A stretch of 64,000 nt of DNA from Porphyrobacter sp. HT-58-2 (GTDB lineage Bacteria; Pseudomonadota; Alphaproteobacteria; Sphingomonadales; Sphingomonadaceae): contig NZ_CP022600.1 in the NCBI RefSeq assembly GCF_002952215.1, positions 310,001 to 374,000 on the forward strand. The letters are read 5' to 3'. The position numbers and the translations under genes are program-made. The notes beneath the pieces were generated by a model, which searched no databases, had not been told where the DNA came from, and saw only the letters and a program-made list of their open reading frames with translations. This document shows positions 10,783 to 18,372 of this stretch, in pieces; position 1 is the stretch's first letter, and each line of letters opens with the position of its first letter.

Positions 10783-11504
10783 CAGGCGGTTGCCTCCCCG
10801 GCCGCCAGGCTCATCGCCCCGCGTTCGATCCGTTCCACCAGACCGTCGCGAAAACGCACAATGGTGCCGGCATAGGCGGCCATGTCTTCTTCGTGGGTGA
10901 CCATCAGGATAGTGATGCCTTCGCCATTGAGGCGGCGCAGCAGCTCCATGATCTCGACCGAACGTTCGCTGTCGAGGTTGCCGGTCGGCTCATCGGCGAG
11001 CAGCACGTCGGGCTCGGTCACCAGCGCACGGGCGATCGCGACGCGCTGCTGCTGGCCGCCGCTGAGTTCGGCGGGCGTGTGGTCGGCCCACGGCACCAGC
11101 CCCACCTGATCCAGCGCCCGCATCGCCGCCTGCCGCCGCTTGGCCTTGCTTTCGCCGCGATAGAGCAGCGGCAGTTCGACATTCTCCAGCGCAGTGGTGC
11201 GTGCCAGCAGGTTGAAGCCCTGAAACACGAAGCCGAGATACCGCCGCCGCAGCAGGCTGCGCTGATCGCGGTCGAGCTTTTGCACCTCCACGCCCTTGAA
11301 CCGGAACACGCCGCCGGTCGGCACGTCGAGACAGCCGAGAATGTTCATGGTGGTCGACTTGCCCGAGCCCGAAGGCCCCATGACCGCAACGAATTCGCCG
11401 CGCATGATGGTCAGGTCGACGCCTTTCAGCGCCTGAAACGCGGCCGCCCCGCTGCCGAAGGTCTTGGTGATCCCTTCAAGCTGGATGAGCGGCTCGTCCG
11501 TCAC
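10782..11504 (-). CDS. ABC transporter ATP-binding protein (MacB/LolD type)
   Basis: This is a 240-residue nucleotide-binding subunit. It has Walker A GPSGSGKST (43-51), a Q-loop in FVFQGFNLLARTT, the signature LSGGQQQR, Walker B VLLADEPTG and the switch His in MVTHEEDMA. The sequence class is that of MacB and LolD ATPases, which power type VII ABC machines. It overlaps the adaptor gene upstream by 4 bp and the permease gene downstream by 1 bp, so the stoichiometry is probably set by coupled translation. Confidence 0.94.
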   Translation of the reverse strand: MTDEPLIQLEGITKTFGSGAAAFQALKGVDLTIMRGEFVAVMGPSGSGKSTTMNILGCLDVPTGGVFRFKGVEVQKLDRDQRSLLRRRYLGFVFQGFNLLARTTALENVELPLLYRGESKAKRRQAAMRALDQVGLVPWADHTPAELSGGQQQRVAIARALVTEPDVLLADEPTGNLDSERSVEIMELLRRLNGEGITILMVTHEEDMAAYAGTIVRFRDGLVERIERGAMSLAAGEATA

Positions 11505-12820
11505 TTCCCGGCTGCCTTGATCCCGGTGACGACCTTCATGCCCGGCTTCAGATCGTCCGAGCGCACCACCGTGCGGCGCCCGTCGCTGCGGCCGGTGATG
11601 ACCTCGATCGCCTTGAGCGTGCCATCGGCTTGCAGCACCTGCACCTGCTGGCGACTGCCTTCGCCGATCGTGGCCTGCTGCTTGTCACGCTCAAGCCCGA
11701 TCTGCGGCTGGAACACACCGCCGCCGCTTTCCTCTTCCTTGTCAGGGCGGAAGCGCAGCGCGGCATTGGGCACCAACAGCGTCTTGCCGGTGTTCTGGGT
11801 GGCAATCGTGGCGGTCGCCGTCATGCCCGGACGCAGCACACCATCGGGGTTCTGGACTTCCAGCCGCGCTTCGTAGCTGACAACCGAACCGCCGCCAGCT
11901 GCCGCTGCAGCGCCCGCGCCGCCCGCCTGGGCATCGACCGTGCTGCGCGATGCGAGATCGACGCGCTGGAGCGTCGCGGGAAAGCGGCGCCCGGGATAGG
12001 CATCGACGGTAAAGGTCGCCTTCTGCCCCGCCTTGACCTGCCCCACGTCGGCCTCGTCGATCGACACGCGCAGCTGCATTTCCGACAGGTCTTCGGCAAT
12101 CACGAACAAGGTGACGGTGTTGAAGGCGGCAACCACGGTCTGCCCCGGCTCGATCCGGCGAGCGAGAACCACGCCATTGACCGGCGCCCGGATCACCGCG
12201 CGGCTGCGGGTGGTGAGGTTGCCCTTGAGCAACGCTGCTGCGGCTTCGATATTGGCACGGGCCGAAGCAACCGCGGCCAGATCTCGCTCGACTGCGGCCT
12301 CGGCCTGTTCAAGCTCGATCTGCGACGGCACGCGCCCGCCTGACAGCCGGCGGACTTCTTCAAGCCTTGCCAGCTGCACCTTGTCGATATCGAGCGTCGC
12401 CTGCGCCTGTCCCAGCGCGGCCCGCGCGGCATTGAGATTGGCGCGCGACTGGGCGATCTGCTGGTCGATGATTTCGGTGTTGATCACCGCGATCACCTGC
12501 CCCTTGGTGACGCGATCATTGACGTCGACCGCCACGCTGTCGACCGGGCCAGTGACTTCCGCGCCGACTTCGACCTGATTGGTCGGGCGCAGATTGCCCG
12601 TCGCCGTGACCGAGAGCGCAAGCGATTCCTGCACGACAGCTTCGGTGATGTAATCGGGCGGTGGCGCATCGGCGGTGCAGCGCGAAATGATGAGAACCAG
12701 CAGCACCAGCACAAGACCGGGCAGCCAGTACTTCATCCAGCGCCGCCAGCGCGGTCGCGGCTTGCTGCCGAGGAATTCGTCCACGTTCGGCGTTTCGGCA
12801 GGATTGCTCGCTTCGTTCAC
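11501..12820 (-). CDS. MacA-like periplasmic adaptor subunit
   Basis: This is a 439-residue membrane fusion protein. A single N-terminal membrane anchor lies around residues 30-48 (YWLPGLVLVLLVLIIS). A beta-barrel/lipoyl half-domain and alpha-hairpin (about 100-190, with the heptad-rich QSRANLNAARAALGQAQATL) follow. The C-terminal part contains PVNGVVLARRIEPGQTV and LRPGMTATATIATQNTGKTL. A low-complexity Gly/Ala patch lies near 300. It should bridge the ABC permease and the outer-membrane channel encoded on either side. Four-base ATGA overlaps join it to both neighbours. Confidence 0.92.
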   Translation of the reverse strand: MNEASNPAETPNVDEFLGSKPRPRWRRWMKYWLPGLVLVLLVLIISRCTADAPPPDYITEAVVQESLALSVTATGNLRPTNQVEVGAEVTGPVDSVAVDVNDRVTKGQVIAVINTEIIDQQIAQSRANLNAARAALGQAQATLDIDKVQLARLEEVRRLSGGRVPSQIELEQAEAAVERDLAAVASARANIEAAAALLKGNLTTRSRAVIRAPVNGVVLARRIEPGQTVVAAFNTVTLFVIAEDLSEMQLRVSIDEADVGQVKAGQKATFTVDAYPGRRFPATLQRVDLASRSTVDAQAGGAGAAAAAGGGSVVSYEARLEVQNPDGVLRPGMTATATIATQNTGKTLLVPNAALRFRPDKEEESGGGVFQPQIGLERDKQQATIGEGSRQQVQVLQADGTLKAIEVITGRSDGRRTVVRSDDLKPGMKVVTGIKAAGK

Positions 12821-14268
12821 TCGGTGGGCTCCCTCGCCGCAAGTTGTTCAAGGCCCGCGCCTTCCGGTACTGACCAGCCGCCGCCCAGCGCGCGGGCGAG
12901 ACTGATGAAGGCAATCGCGCGCGCGCCCTGTGCGTTGGCCAGCGCGTTGCGCGTCGCAAGCAGCTGGCTTTCGGCGACGAGCAGGCGCTGGAAATCGATC
13001 AGCCCCGCCTGATACTGGCTGCGCGCCAAAACGGCGGCGTTCTGCGCACCTTCGCTTGCCTCAGTCAGAGCATTCACGCGTTCGCCGGTGGCAGAAAGAT
13101 CGACGGAAGAGCTCTCGACCTCCTCGAGCGCCACAAGGATGCTCTGCCGCCAAGCCGCGAGCGATCCGTCGGCGACGGCTTCGGCGCCCTCGATGCGCCC
13201 GCGCGCCCGCCCACCGTCGAAAATCAGCTGCGACAAGCTGGCAAAGATATTGCCAGTGACGAGATCGAACAGGCTGCCCGCATCAGTCGCGCTGGTGCCG
13301 ATCGTGCCAGACAGGCGCGCCAGCGGAAACAGCTGCGTGCGCGCCACGCCGACGCGTTCGAGATCAGCCGCCAGCCGCGCTTCGGCCGCGCTCACGTCCG
13401 GGCGGCGGCGCAGGGTATCGGCAGGCACATTGAGCGCCACATCGGCAGGTGGCAACGGCACATCGCGCGGCGCCTCGGTCAGTGCGCGATAGACTTGTCC
13501 GGGCGGTTCGCCGATCAGGGTCGAGATGGCGTTGGCAACCGCGGCAAGACTGCTTTCAAGTTGCGGGATGGAAGCCGCAGTCTGCGCCCGCTGGGTGCGC
13601 GCCTGCTCAACATCGAGGCTGTTCACCAGCCCCGCCTGATTGCGCCAGCGGGCGATCTGGAACGTGTCGTCCTGCACCGCCAGCGTCTCGCGCGCAATGG
13701 CGAGCTGCGCGGCCAGCGCGCGTGCGTTCACCACCTGGCTTGCGACCTGCGCCACGATCACCCGCTCAAGATCACCGAGCGAATAGCCTGCTGCCTGAAG
13801 ATCGCCGCGCGCAGCGTCGATCGAGCCGTCGATCCGTCCGAACAGGTCAACTTCCCAAGCGGCATCGGCACCGAGCGAGAAGAACACATCATCGCTGGCC
13901 AGATCGCCGACATCTCGCCGGGCGCCGCCGCTGGCATTGATGGTTGGCACACGGTCTGCGCGCGCCGCCCGCAACCCGGCGCGTGCGGCCCGCAGACGTG
14001 CGGCTGCCTGCGCTATGTCGAGATTGTCGGCTTGCGCACGCGCCACATATTCCTCGATCAACGGATCACCGAGCATCACCCAGTAGCGATCCAGCGGAAT
14101 GTCGGTGCCGCCGGGTTCGGCCAGCACCCACTGATCGGGAACCGGCTGAACGCTGGCCATGGTGGGCGGCTCGGGGCCGAGCGAAATGCAACCGGGCAGC
14201 GCCAGAATGGCAGCAAGCAGCAGGAAATGGGCCGGCGATGCTGGAGTTTGGTTCCGTATGCCCGTCAT
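12817..14268 (-). CDS. TolC/NodT-type outer-membrane efflux lipoprotein
   Basis: This is an outer-membrane channel subunit of about 483 residues. The start at 14268 (MTGIRNQT) gives a lipoprotein signal peptide ending in the lipobox LPGC; a longer reading to 14364 would bury it. The body has two tandem TolC repeats of paired helices with Ala/Arg/Gln-rich coiled coils, such as RLRAARAGLRAARADRV and EAVADGSLAAWRQSILVALEEVESS. NodT-family members form trimers that connect to adaptor proteins. It is the first gene of the efflux operon, so the promoter should be between 14269 and 14499. No operator was recognised there. Confidence 0.91.
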   Translation of the reverse strand: MTGIRNQTPASPAHFLLLAAILALPGCISLGPEPPTMASVQPVPDQWVLAEPGGTDIPLDRYWVMLGDPLIEEYVARAQADNLDIAQAAARLRAARAGLRAARADRVPTINASGGARRDVGDLASDDVFFSLGADAAWEVDLFGRIDGSIDAARGDLQAAGYSLGDLERVIVAQVASQVVNARALAAQLAIARETLAVQDDTFQIARWRNQAGLVNSLDVEQARTQRAQTAASIPQLESSLAAVANAISTLIGEPPGQVYRALTEAPRDVPLPPADVALNVPADTLRRRPDVSAAEARLAADLERVGVARTQLFPLARLSGTIGTSATDAGSLFDLVTGNIFASLSQLIFDGGRARGRIEGAEAVADGSLAAWRQSILVALEEVESSSVDLSATGERVNALTEASEGAQNAAVLARSQYQAGLIDFQRLLVAESQLLATRNALANAQGARAIAFISLARALGGGWSVPEGAGLEQLAAREPTE

Positions 14269-14499
14269 GCCAGGCCGCCTTGATAATCTTTGCAAGTCAC
14301 GCTGCCGCCCACCAAGGCTCCAAGGATCGCAAGCCCCCCCAGGCCGGTCGCACCCTGAAACCATCGACCGACAAAGTCGGTCATGAAAATCATCGTATTG
14401 CTAGCAGTCGCGGCAGGACGGCACAACGTAAGTTCATCGGTTGCGCTCTATCGCTCGTCGACAATGCCCGGCGACACGCAGCCGAGCGGGCAAGGCCCA

Positions 14500-15108
14500 T
14501 CAGGCCTCGAGCTCGACGTCCCAGTAGAGCCAGTCGCGCCAGGTTTCATGGAGATAGCCCGGCGGAAACTGCTTGCCCGCCTGTTGCAGCTGCCAGCTGG
14601 TCGGACGGATCGGCGCCTGATGCAGGCTCATACCCGCCTGCTTGGGCGTGCGCCCGCCCTTCTTCATGTTGCACGGCGCGCAGGCGGTGATGATGTTCTC
14701 CCACGTGGTCCGCCCGCCCAGCCGGCGCGGGGTGACGTGGTCGAAAGTCAGGTGATCGTGGCTGCCGCAATACTGGCATTGAAAGCGGTCGCGCAGGAAC
14801 ACGTTGAAGCGGGTGAAGGCGGGAAACTCGCTCTGCTTCACATATTGCCTGAGCGCGATGACGCTCGGGATCTTCATGTCGAAGCTGGGCGAGTGAACCT
14901 CGCGGTCATAGCTCGCGACGATGTCCACCCGGTCGAGGAACACCGCCTTGATCGCGGTCTGCCAGGGCCACAGGCTCAACGGATAGTAGGACAGCGGGGT
15001 GTAATCGGCGTTGAGCACCAGCGCCGGGCAGGCCGAAAGGTTGCGGGTCGGATCTTCCTCGATCCCGCGGAACTTCGCCACTTTCTCGATCAGTTCGGCA
15101 TTGAACAC
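14500..15108 (-). CDS. HNH endonuclease family protein
   Basis: This is a 202-residue HNH nuclease of a type common in alphaproteobacteria. The N-terminal part has PALVLNADYTPLSYYPLSLW and KAVFLDRVDIVASYD. The C-terminal HNH/zinc module reads CQYCGSHDHLTFDHVTPRRL followed by ENIITACAPCNMKKG, with two CxxC pairs and the central His. I chose the GTG at 15108 because a GGGAGG ribosome-binding site (15119-15124) lies 10 bp before it. An ATG at 15138 would add ten residues without a good site. The role is unknown; such genes are often solitary, and no methylase or mobile element is adjacent. It is divergent from gluQ. Confidence 0.82.
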   Translation of the reverse strand: MFNAELIEKVAKFRGIEEDPTRNLSACPALVLNADYTPLSYYPLSLWPWQTAIKAVFLDRVDIVASYDREVHSPSFDMKIPSVIALRQYVKQSEFPAFTRFNVFLRDRFQCQYCGSHDHLTFDHVTPRRLGGRTTWENIITACAPCNMKKGGRTPKQAGMSLHQAPIRPTSWQLQQAGKQFPPGYLHETWRDWLYWDVELEA

Positions 15109-15180
15109 TGGTAGCGTTCCTCCCTGATTGACCTGCATCCTGACCTGACAGGGCAAAGAGTCAAACCCGTGACAGGGTGG

Positions 15181-15218
15181 GTATCCACAGGGACGGGCGG
15201 TGGATAGCCTGTGGATAG
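15181..15218. promoter_or_regulatory. cluster of DnaA-box-like sequences
   Basis: The HNH/gluQ divergent promoter region has GTATCCACA at 15181-15189, GGTGGATAG at 15199-15207 and TGTGGATAG at 15210-15218. The first and last are one mismatch from TTATCCACA on opposite strands. Three such near-matches in 38 bp is more than expected by chance, but none is perfect. Confidence 0.4.
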
Positions 15219-15227
15219 CGCAACAAA

Positions 15228-16082
15228 ATGTCCTGTGGCATGGGCGCAAGGATGCCTGCCGCCGCGCCCCTTGTGACCCGCTTTGCACCGAGCCCCAATG
15301 GCCACCTGCACCTCGGCCACGCGCTGTCGGCGATTGTCGCGCATGATCTGGCGAAGGCAGGTGAGGGGCGGTTCCTGCTCCGGATCGAGGATATCGACGG
15401 GCCGCGCTCCCGCCCCGAACTCGCCGACGAATTCCGCCGCGATCTGGAATGGCTGGGGCTCGAATGGGAGGAAGTCCCCGCGCAGTCGACCCGTCTTGCC
15501 AGCTATGCCGTTGCCGCCGAGGCGCTGAAGGCACGCGGGCTGCTCTACCCCTGCACCTGCACCCGCAAGCAGATCGAGGCAGCAGGCGCCATCGAGGGCT
15601 CGGATGGCCTGATCTACCCCGGCACCTGCAAGCATCGCGCGGCCGATCCGGCGCTTCCGGCGGCATGGCGGCTGGATGCGGAGAAGGCGCTCGCTGCAAC
15701 CGGGCCGCTGGTGTGGGAGGATGCGCTGGCGGGGCCGCAGGCGGTCGACCTCTCCGGTCTCGGCGATGTGGTGATTGTCCGCAAAGACCTGCCCGCCTCC
15801 TACCACCTTGCCGTGACGCTCGACGATGCGGCCGATGGCGTGACGCTGGTGACGCGCGGGGCCGATCTGTTTGCGGCGAGCCACGTCCACCGCACCCTGC
15901 AGGCATTGCTCGGTCTCCCCGAGCCGCGCTGGCACCATCACCCGCTGCTGATGGATGCAGACGGCCAGAAGCTCGCCAAGCGGCGCGGCTCGCCCGCACT
16001 GGCCGAACGCCGGGCGGCGGGCGAAAATGGACAGATGCTCGCCGAACAACTGCGGTTGCAGCATTTGAGGCTTGGAACATGA
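15228..16082 (+). CDS. gluQ: glutamyl-Q tRNA(Asp) synthetase
   Basis: This 284-residue protein is a truncated glutamyl-tRNA synthetase catalytic domain that puts glutamate on the queuosine of tRNA(Asp). It has the HIGH-type motif HLHLGH (26-31), GluRS-like LLRIEDIDGPRSRPE, and the zinc-site cysteines in CTCTRKQIE and YPGTC. The KMSKS-equivalent is KLAKRRGS near the end. The anticodon-binding domain of a true GluRS is missing, as expected for GluQ. The start could instead be the ATG at 15252, nine codons in, just before the conserved region. Two small genes follow closely in the same direction. Confidence 0.92.
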   Translation: MSCGMGARMPAAAPLVTRFAPSPNGHLHLGHALSAIVAHDLAKAGEGRFLLRIEDIDGPRSRPELADEFRRDLEWLGLEWEEVPAQSTRLASYAVAAEALKARGLLYPCTCTRKQIEAAGAIEGSDGLIYPGTCKHRAADPALPAAWRLDAEKALAATGPLVWEDALAGPQAVDLSGLGDVVIVRKDLPASYHLAVTLDDAADGVTLVTRGADLFAASHVHRTLQALLGLPEPRWHHHPLLMDADGQKLAKRRGSPALAERRAAGENGQMLAEQLRLQHLRLGT

Positions 16083-16107
16083 GCGCCGAGCGTTCATTTA
16101 GGCAGAC

Positions 16108-16347
16108 ATGAAGATCTTTTTCGTTCTCTTGCTGCTTGTCCTGATGGGGCTTGTCGCATTTTCGCTGATCCGCGGCATCATTGCCTTCCTCAAGACGACG
16201 AAGATCGACCTTGAGACAGGCGAAGGACGCACGGCCACCGATATGCAGCTCGCCCAGAACAAGGCGATGTTCGCGCGGGTGAAGTATCAGGCCATGGCGA
16301 TCGGCGTGATCGTGGTTCTCGGCTTGCTCGCCGCTGGCAATAACTGA
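16108..16347 (+). CDS. small two-helix membrane protein, HIG1-like
   Basis: This is a 79-residue protein with two membrane helices, about 2-27 (FFVLLLLVLMGLVAFSLI) and 57-76 (YQAMAIGVIVVLGLLAA), joined by a charged loop. The QNKAMFARVKYQAMA segment before the second helix resembles the NK-M-R-R-V-Q pattern of HIG1 domain proteins. Some HIG1 proteins associate with cytochrome c oxidase supercomplexes. It sits 25 bp after gluQ and 8 bp before the adenosyltransferase gene, so the three are probably co-transcribed. The HIG1 assignment is from pattern only. Confidence 0.7.
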   Translation: MKIFFVLLLLVLMGLVAFSLIRGIIAFLKTTKIDLETGEGRTATDMQLAQNKAMFARVKYQAMAIGVIVVLGLLAAGNN

Positions 16348-16355
16348 CCCTCGCC

Positions 16356-16931
16356 ATGGTCAAGCTCAACCGGATCTACACCCGTACCGGCGATGACGGC
16401 ACGACGGGCCTAGTCGATGGCTCGCGCTGTCCCAAGCATTCGGCGCGCATCGCGGCGATGGGGCTGGTGGACGAAGCCAATAGCGCCATCGGCCTTGCGA
16501 TCTGCGCGCTGACGGATGATGAGCACCGCGGGCTGCTGACGCGGGTGCAGAACGATCTGTTCGATCTCGGCGCCGACCTTGCGACCCCGGCGGAAGATGC
16601 CGATTTCACCCCGTCGGAAATGGTGCTGCGCATTGTCCCCGGCCAACCGGAATGGATCGAGCAGCAGATCGATGCGCTGAACGAGCGCCTCGAACCGCTC
16701 ACCAGCTTTGTCCTGCCCGGCGGGAGCGAGGCAGCGGCGCGCATCCATGTCGCCCGCGCCACCACCCGGGCGGCGGAGCGCGCGATGGTGGCGCTCGCCG
16801 CACAGGACCCGGTCAACCCGGCCGCGCTGACCTATATCAACCGCCTGTCCGACCTGCTGTTCGTGCTTGCCCGCGTGGCGAATGACGATGGCGGCGCGGA
16901 TGTGACGTGGGTGCCGGGGAAGAACAGGTAG
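16356..16931 (+). CDS. pduO: cob(I)alamin adenosyltransferase, PduO type
   Basis: This is a 191-residue ATP:cob(I)alamin adenosyltransferase that makes adenosylcobalamin. The ATP-binding N-terminus reads NRIYTRTGDDGTTGL. The conserved active-site region HVARATTRAAERAMVAL supplies Arg and Glu, and INRLSDLLFVLARVAND is the family C-terminal motif. No cobalamin riboswitch is visible upstream, consistent with its place as the third gene of a short operon after gluQ. Adenosylcobalamin-dependent enzymes are not in the window. Confidence 0.93.
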   Translation: MVKLNRIYTRTGDDGTTGLVDGSRCPKHSARIAAMGLVDEANSAIGLAICALTDDEHRGLLTRVQNDLFDLGADLATPAEDADFTPSEMVLRIVPGQPEWIEQQIDALNERLEPLTSFVLPGGSEAAARIHVARATTRAAERAMVALAAQDPVNPAALTYINRLSDLLFVLARVANDDGGADVTWVPGKNR

Positions 16932-17024
16932 CGCGCCAACCGCTAGGAAATTAGTGCGCTAGCCAGCCGCGCGCTTCCCCGCTAGGGCGAGATCTTTGCT
17001 GCACTTGCGAAGGACACGCCCCAT

Positions 17025-17894
17025 ATGCGCAATATCGCCGTTATCGGCGCCGGTCAGATGGGCACCGGCATCGCTCAGACCGTCGCCGCCCATGGCATGA
17101 ACGTCTTGCTGACCGACGTTGACCTGCCCCGCGCCGAAGCGGGCAAGGAAGCGATCGGCAAGGCGCTCGCCAAGCTGATGGGGCGCGGCAAGATCGAGGC
17201 GGCCGAGGCCGAGGCGCTGCTGGCTCGCATCACACCCGTCGCGGATTACGCCCCCTTCGCCGAAGCCGACCTGATCATCGAAGCCGCCACCGAGCGCGAG
17301 GAAATCAAGAACGCGATCTTCGAAAAGGCGGGCAAGGTGCTGGCCCCGCAAGCAATCATGGCCTCGAACACCTCGTCGATCCCGATCACCCGGATGGCGA
17401 ACCACTCGCCCGATCCGGCGCGCTTTATAGGCCTGCACTTCTTCAATCCGGTGCCGGTGATGGGCCTGATCGAAGTGATCCCCGGCCTTGCGACCTCGAA
17501 GGAAACCACCGACGCTGTCACCGCCTTTGCGCGCGGGCTGGGCAAGGAAGTGGTGCTTTCCCAGGACGAACCCGGCTTCGTCGTCAACCGCATCCTGCTG
17601 CCGATGATCAACGAGGCGGTGTTCGTGCTGGGCCAGTCGACGGCGGGGATCGAGGATATCGACAAGGGTTGCCGCCTCGGCCTCAATCACCCGATGGGGC
17701 CGCTGCAACTGGCTGATTTCGTGGGGCTGGACACCTGTCTCGACATCATCAAGGTGCTCTACAAGACCACCCGCGACAGCAAGTATCGCCCCGCCCCACT
17801 GCTGGTGAAATATGTCGAGGCCGGCTGGCTCGGCCGCAAGACCGGGCGCGGGTTCTACGATTATTCGGGCGAAGTACCCGTCCCGACCCGCTAG
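17025..17894 (+). CDS. 3-hydroxybutyryl-CoA (3-hydroxyacyl-CoA) dehydrogenase
   Basis: This is a 289-residue NAD-dependent 3-hydroxyacyl-CoA dehydrogenase of the single-function type. It has the Rossmann motif [11 protein letters not shown] (8-18), [12 protein letters not shown], the SNTSS segment, and the catalytic His in [11 protein letters not shown] with the partner Glu in LIEVIPG. The C-terminal helical domain includes [18 protein letters not shown] and [19 protein letters not shown]. It interconverts acetoacetyl-CoA and 3-hydroxybutyryl-CoA in short-chain fatty acid or polyhydroxybutyrate metabolism. It is monocistronic, 93 bp after pduO. Gene naming (hbd, paaH, fadB2) is not decidable here. 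Confidence 0.93.
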   Translation: MRNIAVIGAGQMGTGIAQTVAAHGMNVLLTDVDLPRAEAGKEAIGKALAKLMGRGKIEAAEAEALLARITPVADYAPFAEADLIIEAATEREEIKNAIFEKAGKVLAPQAIMASNTSSIPITRMANHSPDPARFIGLHFFNPVPVMGLIEVIPGLATSKETTDAVTAFARGLGKEVVLSQDEPGFVVNRILLPMINEAVFVLGQSTAGIEDIDKGCRLGLNHPMGPLQLADFVGLDTCLDIIKVLYKTTRDSKYRPAPLLVKYVEAGWLGRKTGRGFYDYSGEVPVPTR

Positions 17895-17901
17895 GCGAGG
17901 G

Positions 17902-18330
17902 CTATTCCGGCTCGATCACCATTTCCCGATCGGAGATGTAGGGCTCGGCCACGGCACCCTGATTGACTTCGCCGCTGACAATCGCAGTTGCCGCGAACGG
18001 CGCGCTCATCGGGCCGCCGACCTTGCTGGCTGCTGCGCGCGCGGATTTGCCGCCAACCGCCTGCGCCGCCGTATCGGCTCCATATTCGCCGAACACCGGT
18101 TCGCTTCCCCAGCCAGACCCGGCTTCAGGCGGAGCATCGCCTTTGCTTTGCGCCGCGGCAAAGGCCTGCGCATCGCTGGCAATCATCTCGCGTTGATTGG
18201 CAAAGGTTTCGACCGCGGAATCCAGCACGCCGCCCTTTTCCGACGTACCGACCATTGCCACCGCGCCAAAGATCGTCATCGCGGCAAAGGCGAGCGCAGC
18301 CTTGCTGTTTTCGAACAGGGTTCTGGACAT
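17902..18330 (-). CDS. hypothetical membrane-anchored protein
   Basis: This is a 142-residue protein that I do not recognise. A hydrophobic N-terminal segment (about 10-28, ALAFAAMTIFGAVAMVG) is likely a signal anchor. The rest is polar and rich in Ala, Gly and Glu, with no cysteine or repeat, so probably flexible and periplasmic. It is convergent with the dehydrogenase, only 7 bp apart, and 42 bp downstream of the mutS stop side on the same strand as mutS. Coding is supported by codon-position GC bias and an ATG preceded by open spacing; the function is unknown. Confidence 0.6.
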   Translation of the reverse strand: MSRTLFENSKAALAFAAMTIFGAVAMVGTSEKGGVLDSAVETFANQREMIASDAQAFAAAQSKGDAPPEAGSGWGSEPVFGEYGADTAAQAVGGKSARAAASKVGGPMSAPFAATAIVSGEVNQGAVAEPYISDREMVIEPE

Positions 18331-18372
18331 GGGGCCGAAAATAGCAGGCGCAGGGTTAAGCCTTGGTTGAAA

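Noticed and set aside
14500..15108. HNH gene as part of a restriction, Gabija-like or other defence island
   Set aside because: It stands alone between efflux and tRNA-modification genes, with no methylase, helicase, toxin or mobile element near it. This HNH type is widespread as a solitary gene.
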